Assembly (NCBI GenBank): GCA_028714935.1
Contig: JAQTLJ010000076.1
Span: 1 to 6,127, forward strand
DNA: 6,127 nucleotides
Source: Candidatus Margulisiibacteriota bacterium
GTDB lineage: Bacteria > Margulisbacteria > WOR-1 > O2-12-FULL-45-9
Reading direction: 5' to 3'
Shown one piece after another: positions 1 to 6,127 of the stretch. The position numbers were made by a program, and so were the translations under genes. The notes under the pieces were generated by a model that worked only from the letters and a program-made list of their open reading frames with translations, was not told the origin of the DNA and made no database searches. Each line of letters starts with the position of its first letter. The first letter of the stretch is position 1.

Positions 1-1
1 C

Positions 2-742
2 GCCCGGGCGCTGCAATTAAATGAGGACCTGACCGAAGCGATCGCGCTCGGCCACTACCTGGGGCGCACGCCTTTCGGCCACGCCGGCGAGTATGTGCTG
101 GACGATATTTTGAAGCAAAACTACGGCCGGCACTTCCTGCATAACGAACAAAGCGTCCGGGTAGTTGAGGTGATCGAAAACAACGGGAAAGGCCTGAACC
201 TCTGCCACGAGGTTATCGACGGCATCCGCAACCATACGCCGGACGATCCGCTGCCGGAGACGCTGGAAGGCTGCATTGTCCGCATCGCCGACCGGATCGC
301 TTACCTGCGGCATGACATTGAAGACGCGATCCGCGCGGGGGTGCTGACGGAAAAACAATTGCCGAAGAAACATCTCAGGACCCTGGGCAAGAATCTTCTC
401 GATACTATTGTCAAAGATATTGTGAAGCATTCGCGGGGCAAGCCGCGGATCGAAATGAGCCGGCCGGTGCAGGCCGCCATGGACGGGCTGTACGATTTCA
501 TGTACGAAAACGTTTATATCAATCCGGTCGCCAAAAAAGAGGAGTCAAAAGTGCCGATCCTCATGAAACAGCTTTTCCGCTACTATCACTACAACGCCGA
601 TTTCCAAAAAGGCTTCAAGAGCGAAGAGGCCCAGGTCCAGCACACGGTCGATTTTATCGCCGGCATGACCGACCGCTACGCGATCTCCAAGTTCGAACAG
701 CTTTTTGTCCCGGACGAATGGCGCCCAACGGAGCATAAATGA
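2..742 (+). CDS. dgt: dGTPase-like HD-domain dNTP triphosphohydrolase, 5'-truncated by the contig edge
   Basis: Enzymes of this family split dNTPs into deoxynucleoside and tripolyphosphate in the cytoplasm and tune dNTP pools. The frame is open from base 2 and gives 246 residues; full-length relatives are roughly 340, so about 90-100 N-terminal residues, including the first HD histidine, lie off the contig. Family hallmarks are LNEDLTEAIALGH (residues 6-18), TPFGHAGE (23-30, with the catalytic-type His27 and Glu30), FLHNEQS, GLNL, the ADRIAY block whose Asp97 should be the last metal ligand, HDIEDAIRAG, and a C-terminal FIAGMTDRYA motif. The oddity is at the central HD motif, normally HDLGH: here it reads HYLGR, so the metal-binding Asp is Tyr19. 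A GTG at 95 is not the start, because conserved family sequence runs upstream of it. The TGA overlaps the dnaG ATG (ATGA), implying translational coupling. Family assignment is firm; substrate choice and activity are uncertain. Confidence 0.9.
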   Translation, partial: ARALQLNEDLTEAIALGHYLGRTPFGHAGEYVLDDILKQNYGRHFLHNEQSVRVVEVIENNGKGLNLCHEVIDGIRNHTPDDPLPETLEGCIVRIADRIAYLRHDIEDAIRAGVLTEKQLPKKHLRTLGKNLLDTIVKDIVKHSRGKPRIEMSRPVQAAMDGLYDFMYENVYINPVAKKEESKVPILMKQLFRYYHYNADFQKGFKSEEAQVQHTVDFIAGMTDRYAISKFEQLFVPDEWRPTEHK

Positions 743-2478
743 TCCCTGCCCAGATAATCGAAGAAATAAGAAGCAAAGCCGAGATCGTCAAGATCGTTTC
801 CGAGTACGTGCCGCTGCGGAAGCGGGGGAAGAACTATCTTGGCCTCTGCCCTTTCCATCCGGAGAAGGACCCGTCTTTTACCGTTTCTCCCGACAAACAG
901 CTCTTCCATTGTTTTGGCTGCAACGAAGGCGGCAATGTTTTTGCCTTCATCATGAAGATCGAGAATGTCGGTTTTGCCGAAGCGGTCGAAGAACTCGGCG
1001 CCAAACTGGGCATTGCTGTCCCGAAACCCGCCGGCGCCGGGCCGACGAGGACCGAAAAGGATAAACATTACCAGGTCATGCAGCTGGCAGCCAGCTTCTT
1101 CCGGAATAATCTAAGCGAACCGGCCCAGGCTTATCTTGACCGCCGAGCGATCACCGAAAAAACCAAGGAGCTTTTCCGGCTGGGTTTTGCGCCGGCCGGC
1201 TGGGACAATTTATTCAACCACCTGATCGCCCGCGGCGTCCCGCCGGTTTTGATCGAAAGATGCGGCCTGGCCCTGCCGCGCGAAAACAAAAATGGCTATT
1301 ACGACCGCTTTCGCAGCCGGCTGATCTTCCCGATCGTCGACCAGCGCGATCGGGTGGTCGCTTTCGGCGGCCGGTCACTCGGCGACGAAGAGCCAAAATA
1401 CCTTAATTCGCCCGACACCTTGATCTATCACAAGGGAGAGACGGTTTTTGGCCTGAATCTTTGCAAGGATCATATCAAGAAGAGTAAAACCGCCGTCCTG
1501 GTCGAAGGCTATTTTGACCTGATCACCCCTTTCCAGAACGGTATTTTAAACATCGTCGCTTCTCTGGGGACGGCGCTGACTGTTGCCCAATGCAAGTTAT
1601 TGTCCCGTTACTGCGAAAATATAGTGCTGGCCTTTGACGCTGATTCCGCCGGCTGGATCGCCGCCGAGAAATCCGCCGACCTTTTGCATAACCAGGGATT
1701 GACGGTCAAGGTCGCCCGGCTTAAGGGCGGCAAAGACCCGGACGAAGTGATCCGCAACCAGGGGAGCGAAGCTTTTAAACAGTGCCTGAACACCGCCCTG
1801 CCCCTGATCGAATTCAAGATCAGCAGGATCCTGTCGCGGCACAATTTACAAGAGATCGAATCCAGAGCCAGAGCCCTCCGAGAAGTGGCCGCAGTTTTAA
1901 GTCAGGAAAAAGATCCTTTTATCCAGCAAGAATACGTTAAACTGGCCGCGCCGCTAATGAAGTGCGACGCCGATGCTTTATTGGCGGAGATCAAACGTCA
2001 GCAAAACTCCCGGCAGCAGTGGCCCGGCAATCTGCGCCGGGTAACGGAAAAGCCGAGCGACAAAATCGCCGAAGCCGAAAAGAACCTGATCGCTTTGGCG
2101 GCGCAAAACAACGAGGCGCTCAAGTTATTGAAGGAAGAATTGGTCGCGGAGGATTTTAAACTGCGGGAAACCCGGGCGATCGCCGACCTGCTCCTGGCCG
2201 CGGACTTTGGGAGCGAGGCCGCTCCGGCCCATTTCCTGCTGGAGAATCTGCCGGACGAAGAGGCCAAGAAATTCCTCTCGGGCCTGCTCATGAGCGAACA
2301 CCTCTCGCAGGGAGAGAAAATGGAAACGATCATCGCTGATTGCGTTAAAGTGATCAAGGGCGAACGGCTGAGGGCAAAGATCGATGATCTGAAGCTTGAG
2401 ATCAAGGAGGCGGAGAAGGCCGGGGAGACCGGCCGGGTCGCAGAACTTCTCTCCGCCTTAAAGGGTGAAATTTCATAG
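739..2478 (+). CDS. dnaG: DNA primase DnaG
   Basis: Makes the short RNA primers for lagging-strand and origin replication, working with the replicative helicase. The 579 residues match the usual 580-600. The N-terminal CHC2 zinc-binding domain shows C37-x2-H40 and C58-x2-C61, followed by GGNVFAF. The catalytic core has RFRSRLIFPI (191-200), VAFGGR and the EPKYLNSPDTLIYHKG block (218-233). The TOPRIM fold has Glu256 in VLVEGYFD, the Asp300-Ala-Asp302 pair in AFDADSAG, and KDPDE (332-336), so all expected metal-binding acids are present. The C-terminal 150 residues are charged, helical-looking and poorly conserved, as expected for the helicase-binding domain. The ATG at 739 sits 5 bases after GGAG (730-733), which lies inside the upstream dgt gene, and overlaps its stop. 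Spacing to rpoD is 32 bases, so cotranscription is likely. Nothing appears truncated. Confidence 0.97.
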   Translation: MIPAQIIEEIRSKAEIVKIVSEYVPLRKRGKNYLGLCPFHPEKDPSFTVSPDKQLFHCFGCNEGGNVFAFIMKIENVGFAEAVEELGAKLGIAVPKPAGAGPTRTEKDKHYQVMQLAASFFRNNLSEPAQAYLDRRAITEKTKELFRLGFAPAGWDNLFNHLIARGVPPVLIERCGLALPRENKNGYYDRFRSRLIFPIVDQRDRVVAFGGRSLGDEEPKYLNSPDTLIYHKGETVFGLNLCKDHIKKSKTAVLVEGYFDLITPFQNGILNIVASLGTALTVAQCKLLSRYCENIVLAFDADSAGWIAAEKSADLLHNQGLTVKVARLKGGKDPDEVIRNQGSEAFKQCLNTALPLIEFKISRILSRHNLQEIESRARALREVAAVLSQEKDPFIQQEYVKLAAPLMKCDADALLAEIKRQQNSRQQWPGNLRRVTEKPSDKIAEAEKNLIALAAQNNEALKLLKEELVAEDFKLRETRAIADLLLAADFGSEAAPAHFLLENLPDEEAKKFLSGLLMSEHLSQGEKMETIIADCVKVIKGERLRAKIDDLKLEIKEAEKAGETGRVAELLSALKGEIS

Positions 2479-2499
2479 AGACTATAGCGATAACAAAAT

Positions 2500-2506
2500 G
2501 GAGGGG
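2500..2506 (+). promoter_or_regulatory. Shine-Dalgarno site of rpoD
   Basis: GGAGGGG lies 4 bases before the ATG at 2511 (6 bases counted from the GGAGG core). It fixes the rpoD start and excludes the out-of-frame ATG at 2498. The 32-base dnaG-rpoD gap otherwise shows no convincing promoter or terminator; TATAGC at 2484-2489 is only a weak -10 look-alike without a partner -35 box. Confidence 0.75.
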
Positions 2507-2510
2507 CAAG

Positions 2511-3569
<1,059 letters not shown>

Positions 3570-3609
3570 TTCTGTTCTTCTGATATTCTGATTCTCCGAT
3601 AATCCGACC
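3570..3609 (+). repeat. Five imperfect 8-base tandem repeats after rpoD
   Basis: Starting one base after the rpoD stop, the gap can be cut into five consecutive 8-base units (3570-3577, 3578-3585, 3586-3593, 3594-3601, 3602-3609) with approximate consensus YTCYGATA. Units 2 and 3 (TTCTGATA and TTCTGATT) differ only at the last base; units 1, 4 and 5 are more diverged. The block abuts a perfect palindrome at 3610. The period is seen directly. Its role is unknown: it may be part of a dispersed intergenic repeat, or decayed slippage sequence. Confidence 0.55.
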
Positions 3610-3625
3610 TGCCTGCCGGCAGGCA
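3610..3625. repeat. Perfect 16-base palindrome (TGCCTGCCGGCAGGCA) between rpoD and tRNA-Glu
   Basis: TGCCTGCC is followed directly by its own reverse complement. As RNA it could fold as a 6-bp stem with a CCGG loop, 5 bases upstream of the mature tRNA 5' end. There is no T-tract after it, so it is not an intrinsic terminator. It resembles the short GC-rich palindromes (REP-like units) scattered between genes in many bacteria; a regulatory or RNA-processing role is possible but not shown. Confidence 0.7.
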
Positions 3626-3630
3626 AGCAC

Positions 3631-3702
3631 GGCCCCATCGTCTAGGGGTTAGGACACCAGCTTTTCAAGCTGAGAACCGGGGTTCGAATCCCCGTGGGGC
3701 TA
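3631..3702 (+). tRNA. tRNA-Glu, anticodon UUC
   Basis: A full cloverleaf of 72 bases without encoded CCA. The acceptor stem GGCCCCA pairs with TGGGGCT (closed by a G1-U72 wobble) and the discriminator is A at 3702. The D arm is GTCT/GGAC with loop AGGGGTTA. The anticodon loop TTTTCAA holds TTC at 3664-3666. The variable loop is GAAC, and a perfect 5-bp T stem CGGGG/CCCCG encloses TTCGAAT. The short variable loop and D arm are typical of tRNA-Glu. The anticodon stem has four pairs plus a C27-A43 mismatch. No clear promoter sits directly upstream, so it may be transcribed with rpoD. It charges glutamate for GAA/GAG codons and, where a GluTR/GSAM route exists, feeds tetrapyrrole synthesis. Confidence 0.95.
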
Positions 3703-3749
3703 TAAATTTACAATTTTGAACTACTGCTTAGAATAATCTTTTACTTGCA

Positions 3750-4655
3750 TTATTCAGAGCGCACATATAAGCCGGCCACTTTTTTAAAAAGCAATGAATC
3801 AATCGCTTTTCTTTCTGTTTTTGCTTGTTCCGTAAAGCCCTTTATTTGTTGGCGCTTCCCGATCAAAGCAATCACCTCATCATGAATAGCGGAACCTTCC
3901 GGACTGACAATTGTCCCTCCAGCCACAACGCTAAAACCATAATCTACTGGAAACATGCTGGGCAAACTTTCCCGGGAGCTTAATACATGCATATGGACTC
4001 GCGGGCCAACCTGAAAACCTGTCCCGGTATTAGCAATAAACCTTATCTGCTGGTCAAGAATCCCAAGTTGTTTGCAGATCTGGAAAGCGGTCTCAAAAAA
4101 CCGATTAAGATGGTCAGCGGTAAAACCATGGTCCAAGATATTGCCGAAGGCTGCTCTGGCTAAAACGAGAAAATGAGTTTCCGCTTTTAGATCGCCGTCA
4201 ACTACGCCAAAAAATTCCCTTTGCTTGTCGGCATAGAGCATTTTGTTGCCAAATGCCATTTTATCTGCACCGTCTGCGGCCGCTTCGGCACAACGTTCAA
4301 AAAACAGCGCGGGAGCATTTGGGTTCCAGACGACCGAAGGTGACAGCCAGTCTTGGGGACTTTGCGCTGCGACATCCGGTCCAGCTATTAGTTGAATAAC
4401 CGGAGAACTATTTCGCGCAATATCGACGGACATTCTCAGTCCTCTTTCAGTCAGTTCCTGGATGCCGGCTTGTGCGGAAAAATCAGGCAATAATTCCTCT
4501 CTCAGCTCTGCCACTGCTTCTCGACTTCGCAAATGTCCTCCAGGCCCTTTAGGAATTTCAATCCCACCTTTTAGATCTAATACCAGATGATGTTTAACTC
4601 CCAATCTTTGTTCAACTCTACCGGAAAAATACGCCGTATCTACTTCTCTGATCAT
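3750..4655 (-). CDS. HIT-family (histidine triad) nucleotide-binding protein with unrecognised N- and C-terminal parts
   Basis: HIT proteins are nucleotide hydrolases or transferases acting on substrates such as AMP-lysine, diadenosine polyphosphates or nucleotidylated sugars. The 301 residues contain a HIT-like stretch at about 138-228: a strand with Glu159-Thr-His161 then FLVLAR (equivalent to HVLVIPKxH), a helix FFETAFQICKQLGI, Asn209-Thr-Gly, and RVHMHVLSS. The usual HxHxHxx triad is therefore Arg219-x-His221-x-His223: the nucleophile position (middle His) and the third His are kept and the first is Arg. The spacing of 60 residues from His161 to His221 matches the 61 in human HINT1. Residues 1-135 and 229-301 show no domain I recognise, and no Cys zinc motif is visible. 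The start is set by AGGAGG 9 bases upstream. The gene is A+T-rich compared with dnaG/rpoD. HIT assignment is likely; the reaction is unknown. Confidence 0.75.
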   Translation of the reverse strand: MIREVDTAYFSGRVEQRLGVKHHLVLDLKGGIEIPKGPGGHLRSREAVAELREELLPDFSAQAGIQELTERGLRMSVDIARNSSPVIQLIAGPDVAAQSPQDWLSPSVVWNPNAPALFFERCAEAAADGADKMAFGNKMLYADKQREFFGVVDGDLKAETHFLVLARAAFGNILDHGFTADHLNRFFETAFQICKQLGILDQQIRFIANTGTGFQVGPRVHMHVLSSRESLPSMFPVDYGFSVVAGGTIVSPEGSAIHDEVIALIGKRQQIKGFTEQAKTERKAIDSLLFKKVAGLYVRSE

Positions 4656-4664
4656 AAATTATTG

Positions 4665-4670
4665 CCTCCT
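4665..4670 (-). promoter_or_regulatory. Shine-Dalgarno site of the HIT-family gene
   Basis: On the - strand AGGAGG stands 9 bases before the ATG at 4655-4653. It supports this start and shows that the gene is translated on its own initiation signal 51 bases after the upstream gene's stop. Confidence 0.75.
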
Positions 4671-4706
4671 AATGCGATCATTGGGCAAATCCCCCGCGGG
4701 GCTATT

Positions 4707-5195
4707 CTACTTTTCCGTCTGAATTAGCCTGACCGTTGAGCCGACGCGGTGCATTGCCAGCAGGTAGCGTGTTTCACCGTAAACAGTGTGCCGCAGTATC
4801 CGGGCTCCCCCCTCTTCCATCCCGGCCGCCATTACTTTTAAAGCGACCCACATCGGCGACAACCCTTTCATGGCTCCCCGCTCCACTTCGATCGTCTTGA
4901 CTCTCTGGGCCTGCAGCGCTTCCCTGACCCGGCGGTTCTTGATCCCGGAAACATCTATCGTCCCGCCGCGATCGATCACCCTGGGCGCCAACTCATAATC
5001 AGCCGTCGCTTTTAATCCCCACATGACGGGAGAACGGCCGGAAGCAACCGCTTTTGTCCTCGCCCAAGCCACTCCCAGCGGCGTCCCCAGCTGCGGCCGG
5101 AAACTCTCGTTGTAAAGACGGCTTGCCCGGCCCAACAGCCTCACTGGCGCGAACAGGGCATCGGCGATTTTCATCCCGGTTGAATAACTTCTCAT
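4707..5195 (-). CDS. Hypothetical basic 162-residue protein
   Basis: I do not recognise this protein. It has no cysteine, no signal peptide and no clear membrane span. It is strongly basic (by hand count 27 Lys/Arg against 13 Asp/Glu). The N-terminal 60 residues contain an amphipathic, Arg-rich stretch (MRSYSTGMKIADALFAPVRL onward). The middle holds RGGTIDVSGIKNRRVREAL (76-94), and the C-terminal third looks like alternating strands (ARILRHTVYGETRYLLAMHR, 131-150, then STVRLIQ). The charge hints at binding RNA, DNA or phospholipid, but this is inference. The ATG at 5195 is chosen because GGAGG ends exactly 7 bases before it; an in-frame ATG at 5213 lies upstream of that GGAGG and has no site of its own. 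The gene sits between the deacetylase lipoprotein gene (64 bases upstream) and the HIT gene (51 bases downstream), all on the same strand, so an operon is plausible. Confidence 0.75.
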   Translation of the reverse strand: MRSYSTGMKIADALFAPVRLLGRASRLYNESFRPQLGTPLGVAWARTKAVASGRSPVMWGLKATADYELAPRVIDRGGTIDVSGIKNRRVREALQAQRVKTIEVERGAMKGLSPMWVALKVMAAGMEEGGARILRHTVYGETRYLLAMHRVGSTVRLIQTEK

Positions 5196-5202
5196 GATTT
5201 TA

Positions 5203-5207
5203 CCTCC
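5203..5207 (-). promoter_or_regulatory. Shine-Dalgarno site deciding the start of the hypothetical basic protein
   Basis: GGAGG on the - strand is followed by a 7-base spacer and the ATG at 5195-5193. Because it lies downstream of the in-frame ATG at 5213-5211, it shows that the longer 168-residue reading is over-extended by six residues. Confidence 0.8.
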
Positions 5208-5259
5208 AAACATGAATTTTCGGTCTACGGGTTTTTATCGTTAGGGGTTTAGGAAAATT

Positions 5260-6106
5260 TCAGTCTCGGCGGTTAAAGAACTTCCGCCATTCCGGGGCGA
5301 TCGTCTGGATCCTGTTAATATGGTAAGGGTTGAACCGGGGCGTGCCGGGCGCCGGCTGCAGGCCGCCGGCGACTTCGCAGGCCAATTGAAAATCATATTT
5401 TATCTTCTGGTAGCCGCGGGAAAACACCGCCTCGTCAGAAGGATAAAGTCCCATCGGCAAGGCCAGGCTGACTATCTCCTGTCTGCTCAGCTCTTTCAGC
5501 TTCTTATATGACCGGGCTAGTGAATAACAGGCGGCTTTGGGGCTTATCCCGTCCAAACGGTCATGGCAGTAAGTGTGGGACGCGACTTCCATCCCCCACT
5601 CTGTCAACTGCCGCAATTTTCTCGCCTTATAATTCGGGTTCTCTGGCTGGCCGAAAATGTTCCGGTCAGGATTGTTCGTTTCGATGACAATAAAGAACGT
5701 CGCCCGCATTGGCCAATCCGCCGGATAACGCTCATGAAACACTTGAATGATGCCGACCGCGCAGTCCGGGTCAACCTTGCCGTCCGGCAGGTAACGGAAC
5801 TGGCTGGAGGAAGAGTCGTCAAAGGTCAGGATCACCGGGGTTTTCCCCGCCGGTAAACCAGCAAAGTTCGTCAGAATATCACGCAGGTTCATCGGGTAAT
5901 AGTTGTGCTTGCACAACCATTCCAGGTCTTTACGGAAATTTTCCGGCGTTCTGGTCCACCGCGCTTCCGGCCTGCCAATGAGGTGATATTCCAAGACCGG
6001 GAACCGTTTAAAAGTAAAAGTTTTGCTGTTTACCAGCTGGACATTTTTCTGCTTCTCGGCGCAACCGTATAAACCGAACAATATCATTAAACTTAAAGCT
6101 AAGGCG
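5260..6106 (-). CDS. Polysaccharide deacetylase (NodB/CE4-like) lipoprotein, N-terminus lost at the contig end
   Basis: CE4 enzymes remove N- or O-acetyl groups from peptidoglycan, chitin-like or exopolysaccharide chains, using a metal ion. Numbering from the first genuine codon (Ala, 6105-6103), 281 residues remain. A hydrophobic stretch ends in the lipobox GLYG-Cys15, so the mature protein should be lipid-anchored outside the cytoplasmic membrane. Next come a short linker, PVLEYHLI (37-44), motif 1 TFDD with Asp96 and Asp97, RATFFIV (134-140), and motif 2 His177-Thr-x-x-His181, which complete the Asp-His-His metal site. Motif 3 (LALPMGLYP, 215-222) is diverged from the usual RxPYG and lacks its Arg. 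The C-terminus is short, ending in FFNRRD. The in-frame GTG at 6123 and the next four codons come from adapter sequence, with CTC at 6108-6106 straddling the junction. The true start is missing, and an ATG at 6087-6085 would leave too short a signal peptide. It heads a leftward gene group. Confidence 0.85.
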
Positions 6107-6127
6107 AGATCGGAAGAGCACACGTCT
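6107..6127 (+). other. Illumina TruSeq adapter remnant (not genomic)
   Basis: The last 21 bases begin AGATCGGAAGAGC and continue through CACACGTCT, exactly the first 21 bases of the standard TruSeq read-1 adapter. Translated on the - strand they give the familiar artefact peptide start MCSSDL. Genomic sequence therefore ends at about 6106; one or two bases of chance match at the junction cannot be excluded. Confidence 0.97.

Noticed and set aside
17..430. 137-codon - strand frame at the left edge
   Set aside because: It is antisense to the clearly conserved dGTPase-like reading; its residues match no family I know.
3703..3749. Terminator or bidirectional terminator between tRNA-Glu and the converging HIT gene
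   Set aside because: The 47 bases are A+T-rich but I found no stem of useful length on either strand.
4692..4701. CCCCGCGGGG palindrome after the stop of the basic-protein gene, as a terminator
   Set aside because: The stem would be only 3 bp with a CGCG loop and no T-tract follows in the reading direction, so it would not terminate well. It may be chance.
4786..4998. 70-codon + strand frame
   Set aside because: It is antisense inside the basic-protein gene, lacks a ribosome binding site and has no recognisable features.
5196..5259. Promoter or terminator in the gap between the deacetylase and the basic-protein gene
   Set aside because: Apart from the Shine-Dalgarno site there is only a run of TTTTT and GGGG-containing sequence, without a hairpin or a convincing -35/-10 pair.
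5563..5856. 97-codon + strand frame at the right end
   Set aside because: It runs opposite the deacetylase domain with its TFDD and HTxxH motifs, so it is a shadow.

Overview
This is one end of a metagenome-style contig: bacterial, fairly GC-rich in its housekeeping part, and standard genetic code (TAA, TAG and TGA all end genes). The last 21 bases are not genomic. They match the start of the Illumina TruSeq adapter, so true sequence ends at about 6106. The housekeeping proteins are well conserved but do not resolve the phylum. The dgt-dnaG-rpoD order is known from clostridia and other lineages, and the compact style could also fit an uncultivated candidate phylum. That assignment is a guess.

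Left part, + strand (1-3569): the 3' part of a dGTPase-like HD phosphohydrolase gene, overlapping by 4 bases a complete DNA primase gene (dnaG), followed 32 bases later by a complete primary sigma factor gene (rpoD). This is a form of the macromolecular-synthesis operon, linking dNTP pool control, replication priming and housekeeping transcription. A set of five imperfect 8-base repeats and a perfect 16-base palindrome fill the gap up to a tRNA-Glu(UUC) gene (3631-3702).

Right part, - strand (3750-6106): three genes read leftwards, converging on the tRNA. In transcription order they are a 5'-truncated lipoprotein with a NodB-type polysaccharide deacetylase domain, an unrecognised basic 162-residue protein, and a 301-residue protein carrying a variant HIT domain between unrecognised N- and C-terminal parts. 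The gaps are 64 and 51 bases, and the last two genes have strong Shine-Dalgarno sites, so one operon is plausible. The HIT gene is visibly richer in A+T than the dnaG/rpoD block and may have been acquired. A shared function for the three cannot be read from the sequence.

The points most worth a second look are the adapter-derived false N-terminus, the Asp-to-Tyr change in the dGTPase HD motif, the variant HIT protein with its unknown extra regions, and the repeat-plus-palindrome block before the tRNA. I see no CRISPR array, insertion sequence, phage gene or defence system.
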